Of a stretch of 64,000 nt of DNA, positions 25,159 to 37,790 are shown one piece after another. The stretch is from JBQTIQ01 sp052387955 (GTDB lineage: Bacteria; Actinomycetota; Acidimicrobiia; Acidimicrobiales; JACDCH01). The position numbers and the translations under genes were made by a program. Position 1 is the first letter of the stretch, and every line of letters starts with the position of its first letter. The stretch lies in the NCBI GenBank assembly GCA_052387955.1, contig JBQTIQ010000008.1, positions 19,223 through 83,222 on the forward strand, written 5' to 3'. The notes under the pieces were generated by a model. It ran no database searches, was not told the DNA's origin, and worked only from the letters and a program-made list of their open reading frames with translations.

Positions 25159-25810
25159 GCGATCGGTGGCCCGACCCCGTGCCCGTCCGACCGACGACGC
25201 CCATCGCGAAGCGGTACGGGCGCTTCGGACCAACCTGCTGGCGGCGCTCTCGGGGACGGCCCATCCGGTGGTGGCGTTCACCGGGCCCCGCGGCGGCGAG
25301 GGCACCACGTCGTGCGCCATCGCGCTGGCCCGCGCCGTCGGCCAGGCCGGGATGCGGGTGATCCTGGTCGACACCTACTTCGCCCGGCCCGACCTGCACC
25401 GCCGGCTGGGCGTCGCCGACGCCGCCGGCCTCGCCGACGTGCTCATCGATCGGACGGTGCTCGAAGCGGCCCTGCAGCCCGTCCCCGGCGGCGCCGGCGC
25501 GCCGCCGTCGCTGCGGGTGCTGACCGCCGGCGTCGAGCGGGAGCGGGCGAGTGAGCTCCTCGGCGGCGACCGCGCCGTCGAGCTGTTCGCCGCCCTGGCT
25601 GCGGACTGCGACCTGGTGGTGGTCGACGCCGCCCCGGTGCTGGTCTCGGCCGACGCCCTGGCCCTCGGCCGCTCGGCAACCGGCGCGGTGCTGGTGGTCG
25701 CCTCCCGCAAGACAACGGCCGACTCGGCCCGAGAGGCTCACCATGCCCTGGCCCGGAGCCAGACCAGGGTGCTCGGGGTGGTCGTCAACGACCCTTCCGG
25801 TCGGGCTTGA
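25151..25810 (+). CDS. CpsD/BY-kinase-like ATPase with altered P-loop
   Basis: 219 residues. EAVRALRTNLLAAL and VVAFTGPRGGEGTTSCAIAL form the N-terminal part of the bacterial tyrosine-kinase/MinD-like fold; VILVDTYFARPDLHRRLG is the Walker A' region and CDLVVVDAAPVLVSADAL Walker B. The P-loop reads GGEGTT where GEGK[ST] is expected, so the catalytic Lys is absent. There is no Tyr-rich C-terminal tail. It overlaps the Wzy-Wzz gene by 8 bases (ATG at 25151) and the next glycosyltransferase by TTGA. Probably a partner of the Wzz domain in polymer length control; kinase activity is doubtful. Confidence 0.8.
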   Translation: MPRRSVARPRARPTDDAHREAVRALRTNLLAALSGTAHPVVAFTGPRGGEGTTSCAIALARAVGQAGMRVILVDTYFARPDLHRRLGVADAAGLADVLIDRTVLEAALQPVPGGAGAPPSLRVLTAGVERERASELLGGDRAVELFAALAADCDLVVVDAAPVLVSADALALGRSATGAVLVVASRKTTADSAREAHHALARSQTRVLGVVVNDPSGRA

Positions 25811-26946
25811 ACCACCGGTCGGCCTCCGCCGCCGGCGGTCGGCGCACGGTCGTGCACGTGCTCGAGGCGCTCGAGGGCGGCACCGCCCGTCACCTGGTCG
25901 ACGTCGTCACCCACGCCCGGGGCTGGGAGCACCATGTGGCCATCCCCGCCCGCCGGGTCGGTGCCCCCACCGACCGCCTGGCCGCGCTGCGCCTGGCCGC
26001 CGCCGGCGCCGAAGTCCACCTGGTGGCCATGCGGCGCCACCCGCTGCGGGCCGACAACCTCGTCGCCACTGCCCGGCTGCTGGCCCTGGTGAGCCGGGCC
26101 CGGCCCGCGGTCGTGCACGGGCACAGCTCCGTCGGCGGCGCCCTGGGCCGGATCGTGGGGACGGCCGCCCGGCTACCTCGGGTGTACACCCCGAACGGGC
26201 TGTGGCCGGGACGGGCGGCGCTGGCCGTCGAGCGGGCGCTGGGCTGCGTCACCGATCGCCTGGTGGCGGTCTCCGACAGCGAGGCCGAGCTCGTCGCCCG
26301 CCTGCGCCTGGTGCCGCCGGCCCGGTTGGTGACGATCCCCAACGGGGTCCTACCCGATCCCGTCCCGGCGGCCGGCGTAGACCTGCGCCGGCGGTTGGGC
26401 CTGGCCGACGGTACGCCGCTGGTCGGATCGGTGGCGCGCCTCGTCGCCCAGAAGGCGCCCGAGCGGCTGGTGGCGGTGGCGGCCCGGGTGGCGGCCGCCA
26501 GCGACGCTCATGTGGTGCTGATCGGCGACGGGCCGTTGCGGGGCGCCTTCGACGCGGCCCGGCGCCAGGCGGGCCTGGACGGTCGCCTCCACCTCGTGGG
26601 CGACCTGGCCGATGCTGCCGCCGTGGTCGGCCAGCTCGACGTGTTCGTGCTCACGTCCCGATTCGAGGGCGGGCCCTACGCCCCCCTCGAGGCCATGCGG
26701 GCCTCGAGGGCCGTGGTGCTCACCGACGTGGTCGGCAGCCGCGACGTGGTCGAGGACGGCGTGTCCGGCTTCCTGGTGCCCGAGGGCGACCAGCCCGCCA
26801 TGGCCGATCGTGTGCTCATGCTGCTGGCCGACCCCGGCCGGCGCCAGCTCGTCGGGGCCGCCGGCCGGCGCCGGGTCATCGCCGCCTTCGACGTGCGCGC
26901 CCTCGGGGACCGGCTGGCCGCGCTGTACGACGAGCTGACGGCGTGA
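25807..26946 (+). CDS. Family 4-type glycosyltransferase
   Basis: 379 residues of the GT-B fold. HVLEALEGGTARHLVDVV is the N-terminal Gly-rich loop, VVHGHSSVGGALGRI and TPNGLWPG the acceptor side. The C-terminal half has GSVARLVAQKAPERLV, VLIGDGPLRGAFD, FVLTSRFEGGPYAPLEAMRA (the EX7E motif region) and VVEDGVSGFLVPEGD. Retaining enzyme using a nucleotide sugar at the cytoplasmic membrane face. It starts with TTG overlapping the previous stop (TTGA), indicating coupling within the polysaccharide operon. Confidence 0.9.
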   Translation: MNHRSASAAGGRRTVVHVLEALEGGTARHLVDVVTHARGWEHHVAIPARRVGAPTDRLAALRLAAAGAEVHLVAMRRHPLRADNLVATARLLALVSRARPAVVHGHSSVGGALGRIVGTAARLPRVYTPNGLWPGRAALAVERALGCVTDRLVAVSDSEAELVARLRLVPPARLVTIPNGVLPDPVPAAGVDLRRRLGLADGTPLVGSVARLVAQKAPERLVAVAARVAAASDAHVVLIGDGPLRGAFDAARRQAGLDGRLHLVGDLADAAAVVGQLDVFVLTSRFEGGPYAPLEAMRASRAVVLTDVVGSRDVVEDGVSGFLVPEGDQPAMADRVLMLLADPGRRQLVGAAGRRRVIAAFDVRALGDRLAALYDELTA

Positions 26947-26983
26947 GTGCACCTCGGCGCGAGCTCCGTCATGGCGTCCGAGC

Positions 26984-27052
26984 CCGGGCGGCTCGAGCTC
27001 GGGGCGGCGCCCGGGCCCCATCGTCGCCCGGCTCGCGGGCGCTGGCGCGCTC
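26984..27052 (+). repeat. Degenerate family A repeat
   Basis: CGGCGCCCGGGCCCCATCGT, then CGCCCGGCTCGCGGGCGCTG, GCGCGCTCGACC: a diverged form of the repeat at 37704 and 46971. The gap 26947-27242 otherwise holds only a palindrome and a candidate start region. Confidence 0.4.
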
Positions 27053-27076
27053 GACCGGTCACCGGGGTAGCGCAGT

Positions 27077-27096
27077 CGGTCATGGGCCCATGACCG
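27077..27096. promoter_or_regulatory. Perfect 20-base palindrome, candidate operator
   Basis: CGGTCATGGGCCCATGACCG is its own reverse complement over all 20 bases. It lies about 146 bases before the sugar transferase start, in the gap between two polysaccharide genes. No T-run follows, so an operator is more likely than a terminator. Confidence 0.5.
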
Positions 27097-27242
27097 TCAC
27101 ACAACCGCAAGGTAGGAGCGGTTGGACCGTTCCACGAGCGCATGATGGATGATGAGGCGACGTGGCCGCGGGCGCACTATCGTCAGGCCCGCAAGCGGCG
27201 CGGTGGGCCGGCACGACGCAGACGCGAGGGGTTAGCGCTTTC

Positions 27243-27941
27243 GTGAAACGCATCATCGACGCCATCGTGGCCAGCGTGCTGCTCGTGGTCACGTTGCCGG
27301 TGCTGTTGGTGGCGGTCGTGGGTTGCGCGCTGTCGCTGCGAGCATGGCCGTTCTTCTCCCAGACCCGTATCGGCCGTGACGGGCGCCCGTTCCGCTTCGT
27401 CAAGGTGCGCACCCTGCCGGTCGACGCACCCCGGTACTCCCGCAAGTACGACCTCGACACCGACGCCATCCCCCGCTTCTGCGCCGCCCTGCGCCACCTG
27501 AAGCTCGACGAGCTCCCCCAGCTGTGGCTCGTGGTCCGGGGCCACATGAGCCTGGTCGGCCCCCGGCCCGAGATGCCGTTCCTGAACGACCAGTTCGATC
27601 CGGGCTTCGCCGAGGTGCGCTCGTCGGTGCTGCCCGGCTGCACCGGGCTGTGGCAGATCGGCGAGCACTCCGACGGGCTGATCCTCGAGCACCCCGAGTT
27701 CGACCGGTTCTACATCGAGAACCGCAGCGTGCGCCTCGACCTGTGGATCCTGGCTCGCACCGTGCGCCTCTTGATCCCGGTCGGGCGCCGCCAGTTCCTG
27801 TCCCTCGACCAGCTTCCGGCGTGGGCCCGGCAACGGGCGGTCGAGCCGGTCCCGGCGGCGCACTTCCCGGTCAGAGCAGTCGAACTGCGCCCCGTGGTCG
27901 ACGCCGGCCGGCGACCCGAGCTGCGGCCGGTCGACGCCTGA
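27243..27941 (+). CDS. Bacterial sugar transferase (undecaprenyl-phosphate glycosyl-1-phosphate transferase family)
   Basis: 232 residues. One N-terminal membrane helix (KRIIDAIVASVLLVVTLPVL) is followed by the cytoplasmic catalytic domain: FFSQTRIGRDGRPFRFVKVRT, LRHLKLDELPQLWLVVRGHM, SLVGPRPEMPF and LPGCTGLWQI. This is the WcaJ/WbaP type core that starts repeat-unit assembly on undecaprenyl phosphate. GTG 27243 (VKRIID) is chosen because the family usually begins just before this helix; GAGGGG lies 9 bases upstream. Two further GTG codons upstream are possible. A poorly conserved tail of about 40 residues follows. Confidence 0.88.
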   Translation: MKRIIDAIVASVLLVVTLPVLLVAVVGCALSLRAWPFFSQTRIGRDGRPFRFVKVRTLPVDAPRYSRKYDLDTDAIPRFCAALRHLKLDELPQLWLVVRGHMSLVGPRPEMPFLNDQFDPGFAEVRSSVLPGCTGLWQIGEHSDGLILEHPEFDRFYIENRSVRLDLWILARTVRLLIPVGRRQFLSLDQLPAWARQRAVEPVPAAHFPVRAVELRPVVDAGRRPELRPVDA

Positions 27942-27998
27942 GGGCATCACGGTGGGGCCGTGGGCGCTCTCCGACGCGGCTGTGCTCCGCCACGCGCT

Positions 27999-29234
27999 CT
28001 AAGCCCCGAGACCGAGCCGCGGCAGCGTCACCTCGATAGGGGCGTCGGCGGCGAGGGCGACCGTGCCGGCCGGGGTGGTGCCGTCGGCGCTGGCGCCCAT
28101 GACACCGACGACGGCCGGGCTCTGGCTGTGGCGGAGCCACGGTCGTAGATGGGCTTCGCTGACGGCGTCGGTGATGACCGCTCCGTAGTGGAAGCGGCGC
28201 CGTTCCAGGAAGGCGCCGAGCTCACCGACGTCGTCGAAGCGCTCGACTCCCGGCCCCAGCACACCGTCAGCGCCGGCGCCGGCAGCCACCCACGTGACCC
28301 GGGAGCGGGGCAGCGCTCGGTGAGCGGCCGTGGCGACCGGGGCCAGAGCCCCGCTGGCGTCGATCACGAGGAGGCGGTCCTCTGCCCACCAGTCCCGCAC
28401 CACGAGGTCACGGTGGGGGTCGAAGGGGGGCCGGCGGAGCAGCGGCCGGCCGGCGAGTTGGCCGGCGAACCGGTCGACGAAGATATGACGGTTCCGGGCC
28501 AGTAGCCGGCGCCGTGCCCGGTGGCTGAACGCGCCCTGCCCCAGGTGGCGGACCCGGGCCGAGGGCTCATAGACGGTGCGCAGGCCGATCTCCCGCAGGG
28601 AGAACCCGAGGTCTGCGTCCTCGAAGTAGCCGAGGCCGTAGACCGGGTCGAGGCCGCCGACCCGTTCGAACGCCTCCCGGCGCACCACCAGCGCCGCCGC
28701 CGAGCCGTAGTCGACGTCGCGTCGGAATCCCAGCCGCGGGTCGTCGTCGTCCAGCCGGTCGCCGTAGCCGTAGCCCCGGCCGTCGGCCCCGACCACCACG
28801 CCGGCCTCCTGGACGGCGCCGTCGGCGCCGAGGTACCGCGGCGTGGCCGCGCCCGCCCCGTCGTCGCCGTCGAGCACGCCGACGAGCGCCGACAGCCAGC
28901 CCGGCTCGGGCTCGATGTCGCTGTTGAGGATCCCGAGATAGCGGCCACGGGCGCGCAGGGCGCCCACGTCGACGGCGGCGCCGAAGCCCACGTTGTCCTC
29001 GTTGAGGACGAACCGGGCCCCGTCGACCTCGTCACGCAGCCGGCGGCCGGCGCCGTCGGGCGAGGCGTTGTCGACCACGATCACCTCGTAGTCGACGTCG
29101 GCGGTGGCACCGACGGTGACCAGGGCGCGACGGGCGACCTCGTAGCCGCCGTAGAGGACCATCACCAGGCTGACGGCGGGCTGCGCGCTGGTGGCCAGCG
29201 GCAGCCGTTCGCCCGGCCCGGTCCCCGTGCCCAC
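27999..29234 (-). CDS. Family 2-type glycosyltransferase (rhamnosyltransferase-like)
   Basis: 411 residues. VSLVMVLYGG, DYEVIVVDNASPDGAGRRL, LNEDNVGFGAAVDVG and GILNSDIEPEPGWLSALVG are the GT-A nucleotide-sugar site (NSD in place of DxD), and GYFEDADLGFSLREIGLRT carries the ED general base motif seen in WbbL-like enzymes. A C-terminal part of about 140 residues (WWAEDRLLVIDASGALAPVA) is not recognised and may be a second domain. GTG 29234 directly follows the stop of the upstream gene (TAG-GTG), so the two are one unit. Confidence 0.85.
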   Translation of the reverse strand: MGTGTGPGERLPLATSAQPAVSLVMVLYGGYEVARRALVTVGATADVDYEVIVVDNASPDGAGRRLRDEVDGARFVLNEDNVGFGAAVDVGALRARGRYLGILNSDIEPEPGWLSALVGVLDGDDGAGAATPRYLGADGAVQEAGVVVGADGRGYGYGDRLDDDDPRLGFRRDVDYGSAAALVVRREAFERVGGLDPVYGLGYFEDADLGFSLREIGLRTVYEPSARVRHLGQGAFSHRARRRLLARNRHIFVDRFAGQLAGRPLLRRPPFDPHRDLVVRDWWAEDRLLVIDASGALAPVATAAHRALPRSRVTWVAAGAGADGVLGPGVERFDDVGELGAFLERRRFHYGAVITDAVSEAHLRPWLRHSQSPAVVGVMGASADGTTPAGTVALAADAPIEVTLPRLGLGA

Positions 29235-29846
29235 CTAGCCGAACCACCGCTTCAACCGGCCCAGGCGGCCGACGCCGTCGGCCACTGCCTCCCACGCCCG
29301 CCCTCCCCGGCCCCGCCCGAACCACCGGTCCGCGGCGACCGTCGCCGCTTCCATCCGAGCCCAGCGGGCCACCACCGTCGGCGGCCGGGGCGTCAGTCGT
29401 CGCCAGCCCGGGTCGACCTGGTCGGCGAGGTCGTCGAAGTACCGGCTGAGGACGGCTACGTCGGTGCCGGCCGGCCCGGTCCCGACCAGCGGGCGTCCCA
29501 GCGCCCATGCCAATGCGCCGATGTCGGGCCCGTCGGAGACGATCCGGCTGGCACCGAGGACGGCGGCAACGTGATCGGCGATGCCGGCTTCGCCCGGGAG
29601 CGCCGGGTCGCGGCCCGGGGTGACGGCCGGGGCCTCGACCGGGTACCACCCGGCGGCGCGCAGGAAGCGGAGCCGCCGCTCCAGCACCGGCAGCGGGAAG
29701 GCGTGGGGGACCAGCAGCGCCAGTGACTGCGGGGGCGCGGCGGCGCCCACCGTGGACGGTCCCGGCCGCCGGCCAGGGAGGCGTCGGGCCAACTCGGCCT
29801 CGACGACCCGTCGGCCGATCCCGTCCACCAACTCGGCACTGTCCAC
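29235..29846 (-). CDS. Unknown protein in the polysaccharide block
   Basis: 203 residues, not recognised. It has SLALLVPHAFPLPVLERRLR, then AGWYPVEAPAVTPG, SRIVSDGPDIGALAWALGRP (resembling the site of a glycosyltransferase or pyruvyl-transferase C-terminal half) and a basic C-terminus (WEAVADGVGRLGRLKRWFG). Codon use is like its neighbours. The frame directly abuts the glycosyltransferase downstream. Start GTG 29846 is uncertain. Confidence 0.6.
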   Translation of the reverse strand: MDSAELVDGIGRRVVEAELARRLPGRRPGPSTVGAAAPPQSLALLVPHAFPLPVLERRLRFLRAAGWYPVEAPAVTPGRDPALPGEAGIADHVAAVLGASRIVSDGPDIGALAWALGRPLVGTGPAGTDVAVLSRYFDDLADQVDPGWRRLTPRPPTVVARWARMEAATVAADRWFGRGRGGRAWEAVADGVGRLGRLKRWFG

Positions 29847-30049
29847 GTCCCCGAGACGTTAGCCAGCGGCCCACCGAAGGGCCCGGCCCGGCCCGCCGCC
29901 CGCCGCCGCACCGTCCTGCGGGCCCAGCAGCCCCGCCTCCCGGCGTCCGCGGGATGGTCGGGCGCGTCGACACCGGCCTCGGCGCAGTCGTCCCGGGCAC
30001 GGTCCCGTCCGACGGGGACCCTGGACGTCACTCGCTAGAGTCAGCCCCG

Positions 30050-30141
30050 TACACACGGGAGCCCGGAGGACCGGGCTGAGAAGGGGACCGTCCCGTCCCC
30101 GACCGTCCGAACCTGATCCGGGTCATGCCGGCGCAGGGAGG
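30050..30141 (+). promoter_or_regulatory. TPP riboswitch (THI element)
   Basis: The aptamer core is clear: ACGGGAGCCCGG, ACCGGGCTGAGAAGGGGACC (pyrimidine-sensor arm with the CTGAGA signature), then ACCTGATCCGGGTCATGCCG and GCGCAGGGAGG (pyrophosphate-sensor arm). The Shine-Dalgarno of thiE (AGGGAGG, 30135-30141) is part of the 3' end of the aptamer, so TPP binding would hide it and block translation. No separate terminator hairpin is needed. It serves thiE directly. Confidence 0.92.
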
Positions 30142-30146
30142 AACGC

Positions 30147-30794
30147 ATGGCGATCGGCCGATTGCATCTCATCACCGATACTCGTGGCGGACGCGACCCG
30201 ATGCCGGTCGTCGCCGCTGCCCTCGCCGCCGGCGTACCGGTGGTACAGGTACGGGCCAAGGGCGCCACCGACCGCCAGTACTACGACCTCGCCTGCCGGG
30301 TGGTCGACCAATGCGCACGGCACGGTGCCCTCTGCCTGGTCGACGACCGGCTCGACGTGGCCCTCACCGCCGGCGCCGGCGGCGTGCACCTCGGCGAGGA
30401 CGACCTGCCGGTGGCGGCAGCCCGCCACGTGCTCGACGGCCGGGGGGGTGGCTTCGAAGTGGGGGCCACCGCCCGGGGCCCGGCCGCGGCCCAGGCCCAC
30501 GAGGCGGCGGGAGCCACCTACTTGGGGGTCGGGCCCGTCTACGCCACGTCGGCCAAGGACGGCCTGCCTGCGCCCCTGGGCCTGGCCCGACTCCGGGACG
30601 TGGCGTCAGCCGTCGGGATACCCGTCATTGCCATCGCCGGTGTGACGGCTGAACGGGTGCCGGAGCTGGTCCAGGCCGGTGCCCACGGCGTCGCGGTGAT
30701 CGGAGCGGTCAGCGAGGCTGCCGATCCCTACGCCGCCACCGCCACCTTGATGGCCGCGATCGACTTGGCCTCCCGATCGTGCCGACGGCCCTAG
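30147..30794 (+). CDS. thiE: Thiamine-phosphate synthase
   Basis: 215 residues, TIM-barrel. LHLITDTRGG, VVQVRAKGATDRQYYDL, CLVDDRLDVALTAGAGGVHL, GEDDLPV, YLGVGPVYATSAKDGLPAPLG, IAIAGVT and GVAVIGAVSEA match ThiE, which joins HMP-PP to the thiazole phosphate. Note the ARGP turn where many ThiE have a His-containing loop. It is under the TPP riboswitch, with the ribosome site inside the aptamer. The end overlaps the antisense VOC gene by 4 bases. A second member of the superfamily lies at 33294. Confidence 0.9.
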   Translation: MAIGRLHLITDTRGGRDPMPVVAAALAAGVPVVQVRAKGATDRQYYDLACRVVDQCARHGALCLVDDRLDVALTAGAGGVHLGEDDLPVAAARHVLDGRGGGFEVGATARGPAAAQAHEAAGATYLGVGPVYATSAKDGLPAPLGLARLRDVASAVGIPVIAIAGVTAERVPELVQAGAHGVAVIGAVSEAADPYAATATLMAAIDLASRSCRRP

Positions 30795-31156
30795 AGCCCG
30801 TGGCCCGCCATCGGGGTGCCGACGCAGAACTCGTTGCCTTCCGGGTCGTGGAAGGTTGCCCAGTACACGCCGTGCTCGGCGTGGCGGCCGACGAGGGCAG
30901 CACCCAGTCCGCCCAGACGGTCGACCTCGGCGTCCACCTCCGCCTGCGTCTCGGCGTGAAGGTCGAGGTGGCAGCGGTTCTTGGCGGTCTTGGGCTCGTC
31001 GACGTGGATGAACATCAGTTGCTGGCCGGGGGGCCGTACGAAGGCCACATACGGGTTGGGGCTATCGGCTTCGACGTCGAACACGCCGGCCCAGAACCGG
31101 GCCAACGCCCCCGGGTCGCTGGCATCGAAGGTCACGCTGTTCACCATGAGCGCCAT
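30791..31156 (-). CDS. VOC/glyoxalase-fold protein, antisense within the thiamine block
   Basis: 121 residues. NSVTFDASDPGALARFWAGV starts the fold and VYWATFHDPEGNEFCVG ends it; HLDLHAE is the central metal-binding strand. This subgroup is common in actinobacteria and has no known substrate. It lies on the opposite strand between thiE and thiO, so a long thiamine transcript would be antisense to it. Confidence 0.85.
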   Translation of the reverse strand: MALMVNSVTFDASDPGALARFWAGVFDVEADSPNPYVAFVRPPGQQLMFIHVDEPKTAKNRCHLDLHAETQAEVDAEVDRLGGLGAALVGRHAEHGVYWATFHDPEGNEFCVGTPMAGHGL

Positions 31157-31194
31157 CGTCCCGACGGTACCGCCCGGCGCCGGAGGGCGAGACG

Positions 31195-32303
31195 GTGAGT
31201 GCTCCCGACGTGGCCGTGGTGGGGGGCGGGATCATCGGGCTGTCGATCGCGTGGCGGGCCGCGGCGCGCCACGGCCTCGACGTCGTCGTGATCGACGACG
31301 CCCCCGGCCAGGGTGCGACGGGCGTGGCTGCCGGCATGCTGGCGCCGGTCACCGAGGTCCATTTCGGCGAGGAGCCGCTGCTGGCCCTGAACGTCGAATC
31401 GGCGCAGCGCTGGCCCGAGTTCGCGACCGAGCTCGAAGCGGCGGCGGGCCTGGGCGTCGGCTACCGGGACGACGGGACGCTGTCGGTCGCTTTCGACGAC
31501 GACGACCTGCGCGTCCTCGACCAGCTGTGCCAGTTCCAGGCCCGCCTCGGGCTCGAGGTGGAGCGCCTCGACCGTCGCCAGTGCCGTCGCCGGGAGCCCC
31601 TCCTGTCGCCCCGGGCCCGGGGAGGTGTGCTGGCGGTGGCCGACCACCAGGTCGATCCCCGCCGAGTGGCCGCCGCCCTGATCGAGGCGTGCCACCGGGC
31701 CGGCGTCGGCTTCGTAGCGGACCGGGCGACCGCGCTCGAGGGGGCCGGACGGGTGCGCCTGGCCGGAGGCGACGAGGTCGCCGCCGGCACCGTCGTCGTC
31801 GCCGCCGGCAGCTGGTCGGGCCTGCTGAGCGGGGGGATGGTCCCGGTGCGCCCGGTGAAAGGCCAGCTCCTGCGGCTGCGCTTCGATCCCGCAGAACCAC
31901 CGTTGACGGCCACGGTGCGGGGCCTGGTGGCTGGGCGGGCCGTGTACCTGGTGCCGCGTTGTGACGGTGAGCTGGTCATCGGCGCCACCGTCGAGGAGCA
32001 GGGTTTCACCACCTCGGTCACCGCCGGCGCGGTCAGAGAGCTCCTCCAAGCCGCAGCCGACCTGGTCCCCGCCGTCGGCGACCTCGAGCTCGTCGAGATG
32101 TCCGCCGGGCTGCGCCCCGCCACTCCCGACAACGCCCCGCTGATCGGGCCATTGCCGGGTGACGACCGGGTCGTGGTGGCGACCGGCCACTACCGCAACG
32201 GCGTCCTGCTGGCCCCGGTCACCGCCGATGCCGTGGCCGACCTGCTCGGCGGCGCCCCGTTGCCGGCCGCCGTCGCCGCCTTCTCGGTGGGACGGTTCGC
32301 ATC

Positions 32304-32307
<4 letters not shown>
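31195..32307 (+). CDS. thiO: Glycine oxidase
   Basis: 370 residues of the DAO family. The FAD fold is VAVVGGGIIGLSIAWRAA, then GVAAGMLAPVTEVHFGEEPL (the AAGML motif of ThiO), VLAVADHQVDPRRVAAAL, RPVKGQLLRLR, and the C-terminal MSAGLRPATPDNAPLIGP with ATGHYRNGVLLAP. It oxidises glycine to the imine needed for the thiazole ring. GTG 31195 has GGAGGGCGAGA upstream. The thiS start overlaps its stop (GTGA). Confidence 0.93.
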
Positions 32308-36486
<4,179 letters not shown>

Positions 36487-36557
36487 AGTGCCGGTGCCGA
36501 ACTGGAGGTCCGGCACCGAGTCAGTTTCGCGGCCGGCTCCCCAGGGAACCTTCGGTC

Positions 36558-36638
36558 ATGAGTAGCTTCGTGGTCCTGGTGCTGCTGCTGGTGCTGCTCT
36601 TCGGCAGCGGCAACCTCATGATCCGCGGCCGCCGGTAG
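36558..36638 (+). CDS. Possible 26-residue membrane microprotein
   Basis: MSSFVVLVLLLVLLFGSGNL, then MIRGRR: one hydrophobic helix and a basic end. ATG 36558 is preceded by CAGGGA at 11-16 bases. It lies in the 230 bases between thiC and the FAH gene. It could be a real single-span peptide or chance; size and composition resemble small membrane peptides. Confidence 0.35.
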   Translation: MSSFVVLVLLLVLLFGSGNLMIRGRR

Positions 36639-36718
36639 AGGGTCGCCGGCCCTCCCCGTCCCCCGTCCGCGGTCCCCTCGGTGCGAGGCCGCGGCCGCAC
36701 AAGCGCGAGGATCGGGGC

Positions 36719-37591
36719 GTGAAGCTGGCAAACCTCGAGGGCCGGGCAACGATCGTGACCGACGCCGGCGGCGTCGACGTCGCTGAAGCATCCGCCGGGC
36801 GCTTCGGGCCTGGTGTCCAGTCCCTCTACGAGGACTGGCCGGCGTTCGTGGCCTTCGCCGGCCCGGCGGCTGCTGGTGCCGGTGCCGTCCCGATCGACGA
36901 GTCCCGCCTCGGCCCGCCTGCCCCGCAGCCTCGCCAGGTGTTCGCCATCGGCCTCAACTACCAGGCCCACGCCGACGAGTCGGGCATGGAGGTGCCGTCG
37001 GTACCGGCGACGTTCACCAAGTTCCCCTCGTGCCTGACCGGTCCCCGCTCCGAGGTGACCATCGGCAGCGACATGGTCGACTGGGAGGTGGAGCTGGTGG
37101 TGGTCCTCGGCGCCGGCGCCCGTCGCGTGGCTGCCGCCGATGCCTGGGGCCACGTGGCCGGGCTCACCATCGGCCAGGACCTCTCCGACCGCGGCGTGCA
37201 GTTCGCCGCCGGCCGCCAGTTCTCGTTGGGCAAGTCGTTCACCGGGTTCGGTCCGATGGGGCCGTACCTGGTGACCCCCGACGAGTTCGCCGACCGCGAC
37301 GATCTCGGGCTCGGCTGCTCGATCGACGGCGAGGTGGTCCAGGACGCCCGTACCGGCGACATGATCCTCGACGTCGCCACCCTGATCGAGCGCCTCTCGG
37401 CCATCCTCACCCTGATGCCGGGCGACGTCATCTTCACCGGCACGCCGGCCGGTGTCGGCATGGGCCGGACGCCCAGACGCTTCCTCGCGCCGGGCCAGGT
37501 CCTCGAGACGTGGATCGAGGGCATCGGCACCATGCGCAACCCCTTGGTGGCGCCGAGCCCGTCGGGTGGTGGCGGCATCGCCGGGAGTTGA
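36719..37591 (+). CDS. Fumarylacetoacetate hydrolase family protein
   Basis: 290 residues. VFAIGLNYQAHADESG, TKFPSCLTGP, VDWEVELVVVLGAGA (metal-binding Glu residues), GLTIGQDLSDRGVQFAAG, SLGKSFTGFGPMGPYLV (Lys) and DVIFTGTPAGVGMGRTP are the FAH-domain motifs. Members cleave or decarboxylate 2-oxo acids such as acylpyruvates; the exact substrate is open. GTG at 36719. No pathway partner is next to it. Confidence 0.88.
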   Translation: MKLANLEGRATIVTDAGGVDVAEASAGRFGPGVQSLYEDWPAFVAFAGPAAAGAGAVPIDESRLGPPAPQPRQVFAIGLNYQAHADESGMEVPSVPATFTKFPSCLTGPRSEVTIGSDMVDWEVELVVVLGAGARRVAAADAWGHVAGLTIGQDLSDRGVQFAAGRQFSLGKSFTGFGPMGPYLVTPDEFADRDDLGLGCSIDGEVVQDARTGDMILDVATLIERLSAILTLMPGDVIFTGTPAGVGMGRTPRRFLAPGQVLETWIEGIGTMRNPLVAPSPSGGGGIAGS

Positions 37592-37703
37592 GGTGTAGTT
37601 CGGCCTCGTCGTCCTGTACGGCGCAGCCGCTGGCGGTCCGCCCGCCGGAGGCCGGCGCGGTTGATTCGGTGACGAACCTTCGGTCCGGGCCGGGACTCAG
37701 TGC

Positions 37704-37790
37704 CTCCCGTGGGGCTGCGCCCCACACTCATCGCCGCCGGGCGAGCTGGCGCTCGCGCCGTCGGGCTGAAGCACTCGCGCCGCTCGCACT
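37704..37790 (+). repeat. GC-rich intergenic repeat, family A
   Basis: TGGGGCTGCGCCCCACACTC, ATCGCCGCCGGGCGAGCTGG, CGCTCGCGCCGTCGGGCTGA and an extra inverted repeat GAAG...CTTC. It separates the convergent FAH and M20 genes and could act as a bidirectional terminator. Nearly identical to 46971-47035 and the inverse of 11521-11587. Confidence 0.7.
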
